From the NCBI RefSeq assembly GCF_008808095.1, contig NZ_CP023396.1, forward strand, positions 2,418,001 through 2,482,000: 64,000 nt of DNA. Direction: 5' to 3'. A model generated the notes under the pieces. That model searched no databases. It was not told the origin of the DNA and was given only the letters and a program-made list of their open reading frames with translations. Positions 40,190-48,660 of this stretch are shown in pieces. Source of the DNA: Pseudoalteromonas ruthenica. GTDB lineage: Bacteria; Pseudomonadota; Gammaproteobacteria; Enterobacterales; Alteromonadaceae. Every line of letters starts with the position of its first letter. The first letter of the stretch is position 1. A program made the translations under genes and the position numbers.

Positions 40190-40218
40190 TTAGTACCTTG
40201 GCAGCCCTCCTAAGTCAA
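40190..40218 (-). promoter_or_regulatory. Probable sigma-70 promoter of the ilv operon
   Basis: On the minus strand TTGACT (40218-40213) and TACTAA (40195-40190) are 17 bases apart, placing the start about 50 bases before the ilvL ATG. The plus-strand region 40219-40445 contains nothing else I can name; it would hold the divergent TraB-like gene's promoter. Confidence 0.7.
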
Positions 40219-40445
40219 CCATAAAAACAATGCGAAACAACTAAAAATGACGACACTAATCACATAAAAAAACCCAAAAAGTCAGTTAAGAGAAAAATAA
40301 TTCCAACTTTTTCATTGCGACATTAAAACGTATTTAACATAGTGTGCTGTAACAGCTGAATATTTTTAGTAAAAATGGTCAGCCAATAGGCTAAATTACC
40401 GAACTCAGTTACACTGGCTAAAAACAACTACCTCTGGATACCATT

Positions 40446-41333
40446 ATGAAAAAAACCTTCTGGTCACTGCTGTACATTTGTTTTGCATTTTTCACTCAGC
40501 TCTGCCTCGCAAACACCACTCCGGCACTGTGGCAAGTGGAGAAAAATGGCGTTACTTCCTATTTGTTTGGCACTGTGCATGTTGGTGATGAAGCAATGAA
40601 AGGCCTCCCCTCTTATGTTGAGCAAGCAATTAGCCGCAGTGATAAAGTGGTCGTTGAAGTAGATATTAGCGCGCTCTCACCTATGCAAATTCAACAACGC
40701 TCCATGCCGCTAATGATGCTGCGTAACGGCCGCACGCTAGAAACTGAACTGAGCAGTAAAAATTATCAACGCCTCAGTGACTACTTTGCACAAAAGAGTA
40801 TTAATATAGCCATGTTCTCGGGCTTAAAGCCTTGGGCCGTTTTACTCACTATGGTGCAAATCGAGTATCAAAATGCAGGCTATTCAGAGCAAAACGGAAT
40901 CGACAAGCAAGTGTTAGCTAAGGCAAACGCAATAGGTAAGCCGATAATGGAGCTCGAGTCGCTAGAGCAGCAACTAGAAATGTTCAGCGCCTTAGATAAT
41001 TACGCTGATGAAATGGTCAACGATACTTTTCGCCAACTCAAAGACCTCGACCACTATTTTGCTCGATTGATCAGCGCGTGGAAGCAGGGAGATACTGACA
41101 TACTGAGGCAGTACTACCACGACGCTTTTGATGACTCTGAATTCGGCCAACTTAACGAGCATATTTTACTTATTGAGCGTAATCAAAACTGGGTCGCACA
41201 ACTTAACCAGCCAATGCAGCAGCAGTCACTGTTTATCGCCGTAGGTGCGCTCCATTTACCGGAAAAAAATGGGCTCGTTAACCTACTGCGCGAACAAGGA
41301 TTCACGGTTACGAAAAGGCAGCCCTCTCAATAA
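40446..41333 (+). CDS. TraB/GumN family protein
   Basis: A 295-residue secreted protein. Signal peptide about 1-22 (cleavage near CLANT), then the TraB/GumN fold: ALWQVEKNGVTSYLFGTVHVGD with the conserved GTVH, ELESLEQQLEMF in the middle, and IAVGALHLPEKNGLVNLLREQGF at the end. These His/Glu motifs resemble a metal protease-like site (Tiki superfamily), but activity in bacteria is not settled. It is divergent from the ilv operon and overlaps the convergent kinase by 26 bases. Confidence 0.88.
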   Translation: MKKTFWSLLYICFAFFTQLCLANTTPALWQVEKNGVTSYLFGTVHVGDEAMKGLPSYVEQAISRSDKVVVEVDISALSPMQIQQRSMPLMMLRNGRTLETELSSKNYQRLSDYFAQKSINIAMFSGLKPWAVLLTMVQIEYQNAGYSEQNGIDKQVLAKANAIGKPIMELESLEQQLEMFSALDNYADEMVNDTFRQLKDLDHYFARLISAWKQGDTDILRQYYHDAFDDSEFGQLNEHILLIERNQNWVAQLNQPMQQQSLFIAVGALHLPEKNGLVNLLREQGFTVTKRQPSQ

Positions 41334-43005
41334 CGTGTTTTTTCAATAACGCGCTCAACTGCTGAGTATTGACCGGCTTGTTAAGTACGGCATTGGCGCC
41401 GACAGTGATACTCTGCGCGATACGATGCTCATCTTGACTGGCAGTCACCAAAAAAATAGGCACGCTGAGCGCTAAGCGCTCACGAATCTCAATAATGGTA
41501 CTTATGCCGTCTTTGTTTGGCATATTTAAATCCATTAATACACATTGATAGTGATGTTCTAGTAATTTATTGAGTGCTTGCTCACCATCATCAACAATGG
41601 TGGTGTTAAAGCCTATTTGCTGAGCTTGTTTAGCAAGCACTAACTGATTTATTGGGTTATCTTCAACAATCAGAATATCGCCATGCTGGCTGCTTGGCTC
41701 TAACCGGGCTTTGTCGATAGTAAGTACGGGCCAAGTTAGCTTGGCCTCAGTGCCTGTTGTGGTACTACGAATCGTAAGGCTTCCACCCACCTCTTGAGCC
41801 AACGCATACACGAGGCTGAGACCTAATTTCACGCCCTGAAAGTGCTGTACCTGCTCGGTGTTGTAATACACAGCATGTTGCCGAGCAGCCTCAATATCAG
41901 CAGTAGCAATGCCATCGCCGTTATCTTTAACGACAACACTCAGCAGCCCAGATGGTTCATGGTATTCAAATTGCACATGCACCGCAGCGCGCGTATGTAT
42001 AAAGGCGTTGCTCAATAGCTGATTAACTGCTTGGATTAAATGCAGATGATCAGTTTGTGCTTGAACAGGTAGGCTATCTTCACCCTCGACACTCAATCGC
42101 TGCAGGGTTTCAGACTTAAGCTGCCAAGGCGCCAATATTGCTCTCACCGTTTGCTTTAATGACTGCTCGGTCACTAAAGTAGTAAACGCTCCCGACTTAA
42201 GCTTCTGTAATTCCAACATTTCTTGCACTAGCGCTTGCAAATGTCGGGCGCAGCCCAATGCCGTTTGCTGTTCTTCGCGACCAGCCGCAGTATGAGAGTC
42301 CAATAGGCCAATAATCCCCGTAATTGGCGTCATTAGCTCATGACTCATATTAGCTAAGAAGTCAGATTTTACCCGATGCGCATGCGCGGCTTGACGCCGT
42401 TGGTAACGAAGCCGATAAAGAATAGCTGACACTCGACGTGTCAAAGGATTAAAGATGAGCCACCACTCACATAAAATAGTAGCAATGGCTGCCAGCGTTA
42501 AAAGGGGAATAACAAGCTGTAAATGTTCTATTTTTTGCTTAGATTTTGACTCTAATACGGTGACAACAGCATCTAAGTCCTGCAATAACGACAGTAGTTT
42601 TTGACCCTGAAAAGCACTTAAAGGTGCATCGCTGCGACTCGCTAACTGCACATACTGGCGCACCCGACCATCCAAACCCTGCTGGTGATAAAGCGCCAGC
42701 ACCTGAGGGCTTTGCTGCACCAACTCTGAGCCTAATAAAAACTCATGGTTATTGTAAAAGCGCATAGTGGCACGAGCGAGTTGCTGCTGCTCAAAACTTA
42801 CAGCACGGTCATTGACGGCCAATTTATGCAATGCAATCTTCTGCGAAAGCATCCGCTGCATACCTGCAATGTTTATTACTTTCGCGTCATTTCGCTGCAT
42901 ATTGATACTTTTCATCACATAAAATGTAGAGCTAAGTATGACAACAACAAGCACACTGGCTGCCCAGAAATAACGTTTTTGTAAGTGTTTGGTAAGACGT
43001 TGCAT
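41308..43005 (-). CDS. Hybrid sensor histidine kinase with PilJ/NarX-like sensor
   Basis: A 565-residue membrane kinase. Helix 1 (about 13-32), then a four-helix periplasmic sensor with NIAGMQRMLSQKI as in NarX/PilJ nitrate-type sensors, helix 2 (about 163-185), HisKA with FLANMSHELMTPITGI (about 216-231; phospho-His near 222), HATPase with DNGDGI and a weakened GVKLGLSL G2 box, and a receiver (about 443-560) with Asp in LMDLNMPNKDG. The usual HELRTP Arg is Met. No separate response regulator is adjacent. Ends 26 bases inside the TraB-like gene. Confidence 0.88.
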   Translation of the reverse strand: MQRLTKHLQKRYFWAASVLVVVILSSTFYVMKSINMQRNDAKVINIAGMQRMLSQKIALHKLAVNDRAVSFEQQQLARATMRFYNNHEFLLGSELVQQSPQVLALYHQQGLDGRVRQYVQLASRSDAPLSAFQGQKLLSLLQDLDAVVTVLESKSKQKIEHLQLVIPLLTLAAIATILCEWWLIFNPLTRRVSAILYRLRYQRRQAAHAHRVKSDFLANMSHELMTPITGIIGLLDSHTAAGREEQQTALGCARHLQALVQEMLELQKLKSGAFTTLVTEQSLKQTVRAILAPWQLKSETLQRLSVEGEDSLPVQAQTDHLHLIQAVNQLLSNAFIHTRAAVHVQFEYHEPSGLLSVVVKDNGDGIATADIEAARQHAVYYNTEQVQHFQGVKLGLSLVYALAQEVGGSLTIRSTTTGTEAKLTWPVLTIDKARLEPSSQHGDILIVEDNPINQLVLAKQAQQIGFNTTIVDDGEQALNKLLEHHYQCVLMDLNMPNKDGISTIIEIRERLALSVPIFLVTASQDEHRIAQSITVGANAVLNKPVNTQQLSALLKKHVIERAAFS

Positions 43006-43149
43006 AAGAGGGGCCTTTGCAATAACCCCTTAATACTGACACAAAATCAGCCTTTGTAAAATTTGTTCTCGCTTTAGCGTTGACAGCGTTAAGCATAAAG
43101 TGATTGAATAAAAAGGCACCCTTATTGAGTCGGCCACATGTGCTGTGGT

Positions 43150-43312
43150 CGCAAGGGCTAGAAGAGGAGCGTCATTCAGGTAGTTATGGGAAGGAGAGCA
43201 AACTCCAAAGCACCATAACGAGGGGAATGTACGCCGAGAGACCAGTAAAGTTTGCTACTTACTGTCTCGGGCGCATGGGTTGAATCCCAGCGACTGTCAC
43301 CATTAGCGCTCA
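43150..43312 (+). ncRNA. Lysine riboswitch (L box)
   Basis: The region upstream of dapA has the conserved L-box order: AGAGGAGCGTCATTCAGGTAG, a GGAGAG/CTCC arm, AGGGGAATGTACGCCGAGAGA, CTCGGGCGCATGGGTTGAA, then ACTGTCACC. Boundaries are approximate. An AGCGCT-C-AGCGCT inverted repeat follows at 43305-43317 and a GTTCGAT/ATCGAAC pair lies closer to the dapA ribosome site, but no clear T-run terminator is seen, so control may act on translation. It makes the dapA-dapD operon lysine-responsive. Confidence 0.9.
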
Positions 43313-43467
43313 GCGCTATGTTTTTGGTGGAGAGCTTCTGGTCTTAGTAACGCTGGGCCCATTTGGCTCTGTGTTTTAAGCCCATTCGCTCTTCGAATTT
43401 AACCAGTTCGATGCGAGGCGGGCAACCCCTTCCTAATTCAATCGAACTCGCACTAAGTTCGTGAGAG

Positions 43468-44355
43468 ATGACTACAACTCATTCTTTAGCAGATACCATT
43501 GTCTGGACAGCATTGATCACTCCGATGCATGCTGACGGCAGTATTGATTTTAACACCTTAACCCTACTTGTGCGCGAGCAAGAGCAAGCGGGAAACGGCA
43601 TTCTTATTCTTGGCTCTACTGGTGAAGCTCTGGCTCTCAGTATAGATGAGCAACAAGCCGTGGTTCGTCACGTTACTGCGCTCACCTTGCGTGTGCCACT
43701 GATGGTTGGCGTGGGCGGTTTTAACCTTAGCCAGCAACTACAATGGCTTAGTTTTTGTAACCAACACCCCATAGACGCCTACCTTCTGGGAGCGCCCTTA
43801 TATGCTAAACCGGGTGTTCAGGGGCAGCTACATTGGTACTCGGCACTACTGGATGCCAGCAAAAAGCCGTGCATGTTGTACAACGTGCCCGGACGCGCTG
43901 CAGTTAGTATTCCCCCTACGGTCTTAGCACAGCTACAACAGCACCCACTGTGCTGGGCACTTAAAGAAGCCAGCGGTGATATTGCACAATTTGAGGCTTA
44001 CCGCGAAGCCGCGCCTGAGTTAGCAATTTTCAGTGGCGACGACGCGCTGATGCCTTATTTTGCTCAGGCCGGTGCAGCGGGCCTTGTATCTGTGGCCGCC
44101 AACGTCTGGCCACAGCAGACACAGCATCTGGTACAACAATGCCTTCAAGGGCAAAGCGTCAATGCCTTTGTAACCTGGCGCAGTGCAATTGATGCGCTGT
44201 TCAGTGCAGCCAATCCAGTGCCCGTTAAGTGCCTTTTGCATGCTCTTGAACGCCTCAACAGCCCGGTGTTACGACCACCATTAAGCCACCTTGAGCTTAA
44301 TGACACACAACCACTTCTTAATGCCCATGAACGCATTGTTGCGTGGGCACATTGA
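43468..44355 (+). CDS. dapA: 4-hydroxy-tetrahydrodipicolinate synthase (DapA-type)
   Basis: A 295-residue TIM-barrel aldolase. The substrate loop is GSTGEALAL (about 46-54), the catalytic Tyr is in YNVPGRA (about 136-142), and the Schiff-base Lys in WALKEASGD (about 165). It condenses pyruvate with aspartate semialdehyde. The start follows GTGAGAG closely. It is the first gene of a four-gene operon under a lysine riboswitch, with dapD 28 bases on. Whether the cell has another dapA cannot be seen. Confidence 0.93.
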   Translation: MTTTHSLADTIVWTALITPMHADGSIDFNTLTLLVREQEQAGNGILILGSTGEALALSIDEQQAVVRHVTALTLRVPLMVGVGGFNLSQQLQWLSFCNQHPIDAYLLGAPLYAKPGVQGQLHWYSALLDASKKPCMLYNVPGRAAVSIPPTVLAQLQQHPLCWALKEASGDIAQFEAYREAAPELAIFSGDDALMPYFAQAGAAGLVSVAANVWPQQTQHLVQQCLQGQSVNAFVTWRSAIDALFSAANPVPVKCLLHALERLNSPVLRPPLSHLELNDTQPLLNAHERIVAWAH

Positions 44356-44383
44356 TAAAATTAGTTAACAAGGTACCTCAGTT

Positions 44384-45124
44384 ATGAGTTGGTTAGACTT
44401 ACTAAATGACCTCGAAAGCGGCCACGTACGCGCCGCAACACAAGACGAACACGGCCAATGGCACGCCAATGTGGACGTAAAAAAAGGCATTCTCGAAGCC
44501 TTCAAAAATGGCAATAACACCGAGTTTGCGGGCGGCTTTGTTGATAAGCACAATCTAGCTCCTCGCGGTTTTAGCGCCCAAGATAATGTTCGCATGGTGC
44601 CTGGCGGTAGTGCTGTGCGTCGAGGTGCTTACGTTGCCCCTGGCACCATTATCATGCCACCTGCATATGTCAATATTGGTGCCTTCATCGATAGTGGAAC
44701 TATGGTCGACAGTCATGCCTTGGTGGGATCATGTGCGCAAGTGGGCAAAAACGTTCACCTTAGCGCCGCTGTGCAACTAGGTGGCGTGCTCGAGCCAATT
44801 GGCGCTAACCCTGTAGTGATTGAAGATGATGCCTTTATCGGCGCAGGCTGTGTCATTGTCGAAGGGGTGGTGGTTCGCCAAGGTGCGGTACTCGCCCCTG
44901 GTGTACGTTTAAGCGCCACTATCCCAGTATATGACTGCGTTAACGAGCGACAACTCGATAAGGGCGAAGCGATTCCGGCCAACGCCATCGTTATACCTGG
45001 CTCGCGCCCAAGCTCTAGCACTTGGGGACGCGAACAAGGGCTCAGTATGAGCTGTGCGCTTATCGTAAAATATCGCGATCAGCACAGCGATGCATCGCTG
45101 GAGTTAGAAGAGGTATTACGCTAA
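44384..45124 (+). CDS. dapD: Tetrahydrodipicolinate N-succinyltransferase
   Basis: A 246-residue left-handed beta-helix acyltransferase. VRMVPGGSAVRRGAYVAPG, MPPAYVNIGAFIDSGTMVDS and VGSCAQVGKNVHLSAAVQLG closely follow DapD. It transfers succinate from succinyl-CoA to tetrahydrodipicolinate. It is shorter than E. coli DapD (274) because the N-terminal helical domain is reduced. Hexapeptide blocks run from about 75 to 190. Its stop shares a base with the next start (TAATG). Confidence 0.92.
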   Translation: MSWLDLLNDLESGHVRAATQDEHGQWHANVDVKKGILEAFKNGNNTEFAGGFVDKHNLAPRGFSAQDNVRMVPGGSAVRRGAYVAPGTIIMPPAYVNIGAFIDSGTMVDSHALVGSCAQVGKNVHLSAAVQLGGVLEPIGANPVVIEDDAFIGAGCVIVEGVVVRQGAVLAPGVRLSATIPVYDCVNERQLDKGEAIPANAIVIPGSRPSSSTWGREQGLSMSCALIVKYRDQHSDASLELEEVLR

Positions 45125-46326
45125 TGCCTGTCTCTGGCGCATTGTTAAACGCTTTTGATACCCTCACTCAGGAGCGCCAAGAACCTTGCTTTGTCTACGA
45201 TCTTGACAGTCTACGTAAGCACCTTGATGAGCTGATGGCGCAAGATGTGGTGAAGTTATGGTATGCGGTAAAAGCGAATCCTTTATCTGCGGTTGTCGAG
45301 ACTCTGGCAGCCGCTGGCTTTGACTTTGATGTCGCCAGCAGCGGTGAGCTCAATCAGGTGCTTTCACAATCTGTTGGTGCACAACGCATCCTCAACACCG
45401 GGCCGGCAAAATCGCGCCAGCAGTTAGGCGAATTCTTAGACGCTGGGGTACGTACCTTTGTGTTGGAGAGTATCAATCAAGTTCGCTGGCTTAATGAGCT
45501 GGCGTATAACCAAGGTATTGAAGTGGATGTGTTGCTCAGAGTGCAGTTGCGCTGGCCAGAGGGTGAGCGCAATCCGCTCGGTGGCAATACCCTGACTCCG
45601 TTTGGCTTAGCGCCAGAGCAGTGGCAAGGGCTCTACTTAGCCGACTACCCTGCGCTGAATTGCATTGGCCTCCATATTTTTCAGTGGGGCAACATGCTTG
45701 ATGCGGCCCAGCTGCTTCACCTATGGCAAAGCATGTTAGCGCCATTACAAGCACTCTGTGAACGCCTTGGTTTTGCCATGCAAGTACTGGATTTAGGTGG
45801 CGGCTTAGGCGTTCCTTATGACAGCGAAAGCAGCCCGCTAAAGTGGCAGGATGTGCTCGGCGCACTGCGCGATATTAAGCGGCAAAGCGGCGTAAAAGAG
45901 TTGTGGATGGAGTTGGGCCGTTACGCCGTCGCACAATGTGGTTACTATTTAGACCCCGTCATTGAACAAAAAACAAATTATGGCGAGCGCCAACTGATCG
46001 TCGCAGGTGGTATTAACCACCTTTTACGCCCCGCTGTAGCAGGGCAAAACTTCCCCGCGCAGTTATTACGCCGAAGTACAGCCGAACAGGTAAACTATCG
46101 TATCCATGGACCTTTGTGTACGGCGCTGGATAGCCTAGGACAACACTCGCTGCCTGAGGATATTGATGAACATGATTGGCTCGTGTTTATGCAGGCCGGA
46201 GCCTATGGCTTCACCGAGAGTATGCCGTTTTTTCTGTGCCACTCATTGGCTAGTGAATACGTGTTTGAACACGGCACTTTGCGCGTGGTTCGTGAGCCAC
46301 AACCGGCCAGTTTTTATCTGAGGTAA
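45124..46326 (+). CDS. LysA-like fold III PLP decarboxylase with atypical substrate motif
   Basis: A 400-residue alanine-racemase-fold decarboxylase. The PLP Lys is in WYAVKANPLS (about 44), the glycine loop is LDLGGGLGVPY (about 223), and the C-terminal block is QAGAYGFTES. In diaminopimelate decarboxylase the active-site motifs are EPGR and CESGD; here they are ELGR and CTALD (in HGPLCTALDSLG), so the residue that recognises the far amino end of DAP is missing. Substrate may differ, for instance a succinylated DAP. The ATG at 45124 overlapping the dapD stop is preferred to in-frame starts inside dapD. Confidence 0.85.
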   Translation: MPVSGALLNAFDTLTQERQEPCFVYDLDSLRKHLDELMAQDVVKLWYAVKANPLSAVVETLAAAGFDFDVASSGELNQVLSQSVGAQRILNTGPAKSRQQLGEFLDAGVRTFVLESINQVRWLNELAYNQGIEVDVLLRVQLRWPEGERNPLGGNTLTPFGLAPEQWQGLYLADYPALNCIGLHIFQWGNMLDAAQLLHLWQSMLAPLQALCERLGFAMQVLDLGGGLGVPYDSESSPLKWQDVLGALRDIKRQSGVKELWMELGRYAVAQCGYYLDPVIEQKTNYGERQLIVAGGINHLLRPAVAGQNFPAQLLRRSTAEQVNYRIHGPLCTALDSLGQHSLPEDIDEHDWLVFMQAGAYGFTESMPFFLCHSLASEYVFEHGTLRVVREPQPASFYLR

Positions 46327-46328
46327 AT

Positions 46329-47441
46329 ATGCACCCTGTCAGTCAAGAAAACATTTATGTGGGTGAGGTAGCCAATGGCCTGCCATTAACCATTCCAGTT
46401 TACCGTTTAAAGGGTAATGGCACAGGTAAAAGCGTGTATATTCAGGCCAATATGCATGGCGCAGAGGTGCAAGGCAATGCTGTCATTTACCAACTATTGG
46501 AGCAGTTACAGACCCTCGAGCTTAACGGCGACATCACCCTTGTCCCCTATGCGAACCCCATTGGTTGCAACCAAAAATCAGGCGAGTTCACACTGGGCCG
46601 CTTTGACCCTATTACCGGTGTTAACTGGAATCGTATGTATCATTACGATAGCCAGTTGCCAAAGACAATGGCCGAGCAATGCGCGCACCTGTCTAGCGGC
46701 GAAATTCGCAATACATTTCAGCACGCGCTAATTGCGAGTGTCGACGCTCAACTTGAGGCCCCTGCGCACACGCTGTCAACGGGTAAGCGCATCGCTTTGC
46801 AACTTCAGCAGCTCGCACATCAGGCCGATATTGTTTTAGATTTACACACCGGACCGATATCTACTCAGCATTTGTATTGTCCTGAATATGCCCGTGCTAG
46901 CGCTAAGTATTTTAATATCGCTAACGTTTTACTTATACCCAATGAGTTCGACGGTGCCCTAGATGAAGCGGCGTTTTGCCCTTGGTGGCAACTTAAGGCT
47001 CAGCTCAATGCATTGGACTGTGCTTTTGATGTGCCTGTGGAAGCATTTACCGTTGAGCTTGGCTCACAAGAGCGTATCGACCTCAGTGCCGCTAAAGACG
47101 ATGCCGACAACATTTTAACTTATCTTAACTACCAAGGCGTGTTGCAAGACGCCCCCTTCTACCCAAAAGAAATGACGCGCTATGGTTGTATGCTCAGCGA
47201 TTATAAAACCTATTATGCCCCGATGGGGGGAATGGTGGAATATTTAGCCCCACTGGGGGAGCCGATTGCAGCGGGAACTCCAATCGCCAACATATTGCGT
47301 ATGGAGCGATATTTAAGTGAAACGCCGCTGCACACTTTATGTGCTGACAGCGATGCGATTGCCATTCTTCATTTTGCCTCTGCGAGTGTAAATCAGGGCA
47401 CTGAACTCTATAAATTCTTTACCAACACCTTCGAGTTGTAA
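46329..47441 (+). CDS. AstE/aspartoacylase-family zinc hydrolase (M14)
   Basis: A 370-residue hydrolase of the succinylglutamate desuccinylase/aspartoacylase family. The zinc ligands are visible as NMHGAEVQGN (HxxE, about 38-47) and LDLHTGP (His, about 174), and the catalytic Glu is likely in FTVELGSQ (about 240). It starts 2 bases after the decarboxylase stop, so it belongs to the riboswitch operon. In place of DapE it may remove succinate from a lysine-pathway intermediate; that is inference. A terminator follows the stop. Confidence 0.85.
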   Translation: MHPVSQENIYVGEVANGLPLTIPVYRLKGNGTGKSVYIQANMHGAEVQGNAVIYQLLEQLQTLELNGDITLVPYANPIGCNQKSGEFTLGRFDPITGVNWNRMYHYDSQLPKTMAEQCAHLSSGEIRNTFQHALIASVDAQLEAPAHTLSTGKRIALQLQQLAHQADIVLDLHTGPISTQHLYCPEYARASAKYFNIANVLLIPNEFDGALDEAAFCPWWQLKAQLNALDCAFDVPVEAFTVELGSQERIDLSAAKDDADNILTYLNYQGVLQDAPFYPKEMTRYGCMLSDYKTYYAPMGGMVEYLAPLGEPIAAGTPIANILRMERYLSETPLHTLCADSDAIAILHFASASVNQGTELYKFFTNTFEL

Positions 47442-47477
47442 ACCATTGCGTGAGAGTCAGTGAGTTTACTCACTGCC

Positions 47478-47504
47478 AGTGGGCGACTTTGTCGCCCACT
47501 TTTT
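47478..47504 (+). terminator. Terminator of the dap operon
   Basis: AGTGGGCGAC/GTCGCCCACT perfect 10-bp stem with TTT loop, followed by TTTT. Confidence 0.88.
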
Positions 47505-47587
47505 CAGCCTAAATTCACCCGCTTGTTGCTAAAAAGGTGTACTATTGATTTCATCTTCTGTCCCTTTTATTCAGCACACGGATTTTT

Positions 47588-48625
47588 ATGAATTGGCGAT
47601 ACACTTTATTGGCTTTGACCCTGAGCGGCCATGCGTGGGCGGATGAGCCTGCAACAAATGCAAATAACGAACAAGACAATGAGCTAAGTATTGTCAAACA
47701 GTGCATTCTTAATGAAGCGATTGCCGGTGATGGTAAACAAACCTTGGATGAGCTTCGTAAAAAGTGCTCTGATTTAGAAGAAAGCAAACAGCTTACAGCC
47801 ATTGATAAGCGCAAGGCTCGTGAAGAGGTGACGGAGAAAAACCGCAACGTGATCACGCCGCACAAGCGCAACTATATTTTGCCCGTGACCTACATGAAGC
47901 ACCCTAATGAAGAACCCTTTGGGGATATCAGTGCTTTAGGCGACACCAATACCGGCGAAAACTTAGATAATGTTGAGATTAAGTATCAGCTGTCGCTAAA
48001 AGTACCGCTTTACGACAACTTCAGTGACGAGGACCAAGCCGTCTATTTCGGCTTTACCTTGCAATCTTATTGGCAGTATTACAACAAAGATATTTCTGCG
48101 CCATTTAGAGAAACCAATTATGAGCCGGAAATTTTTTGGATTAATTATCTAGACCCTGAAAACGTGCTTTGGGGCGACGAAATGGCCATTGCTGTGGGTG
48201 CTGTGCATCAATCCAACGGCCGTAGCCAACCTTACTCGCGTTCCTGGAACCGCTTATACGTCGACTTTATCTGGGAAAAAGACGGCTATGTATTTAGCTT
48301 TAAGCCCTGGTACCGCATCCCAGAAGATGAAAAAGAAGATCCTATGGTTGCCGATGGTGATGACAATCCAGATATTTATAAATACATGGGTTACTTTGAG
48401 CTCAAAGGCGTGCGCCGTTTCGAAGAGCATGAGTTTAGCTTTATGCTGCGCAACAATCTAAACTCGGATAATCGCGGTGCCATTCAACTAGATTGGTCTT
48501 TCCCTGTGTGGGGCCGTCTTCGTGGCTATGCTCAGTACTTTAATGGTTATGGTGAAAGCTTGATTGACTACAACCAAGATACCGAGCGCTTTGGTGTCGG
48601 TATTCTACTCACCGACCTTCTGTAG
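47588..48625 (+). CDS. pldA: Outer membrane phospholipase A
   Basis: A 345-residue outer membrane enzyme. Signal peptide about 1-18 (cleavage near AWADE), a charged coiled region to about 80, then a 12-strand barrel. The catalytic centre is readable as VHQSNGRSQPYSRSWNRLY (about 208-226), with the His-Ser pair of OMPLA. It hydrolyses phospholipids that reach the outer leaflet, working as a calcium-dependent dimer. Single gene with its own terminator. Confidence 0.94.
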   Translation: MNWRYTLLALTLSGHAWADEPATNANNEQDNELSIVKQCILNEAIAGDGKQTLDELRKKCSDLEESKQLTAIDKRKAREEVTEKNRNVITPHKRNYILPVTYMKHPNEEPFGDISALGDTNTGENLDNVEIKYQLSLKVPLYDNFSDEDQAVYFGFTLQSYWQYYNKDISAPFRETNYEPEIFWINYLDPENVLWGDEMAIAVGAVHQSNGRSQPYSRSWNRLYVDFIWEKDGYVFSFKPWYRIPEDEKEDPMVADGDDNPDIYKYMGYFELKGVRRFEEHEFSFMLRNNLNSDNRGAIQLDWSFPVWGRLRGYAQYFNGYGESLIDYNQDTERFGVGILLTDLL

Positions 48626-48633
48626 TATAAAAG

Positions 48634-48656
48634 AAAGCCCCGTCAGGGGCTTTTTT
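48634..48656 (+). terminator. Terminator of pldA
   Basis: AAAGCCCC/GGGGCTTT stem with GTCA-type loop and a T6 run, 8 bases after the stop. It may also act on the convergent gene. Confidence 0.88.
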
Positions 48657-48660
48657 AATC

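Noticed and set aside
45022..45123. Longer N-terminus for the LysA-like decarboxylase
   Set aside because: Lies inside the conserved end of dapD; the TAATG overlap start is better.
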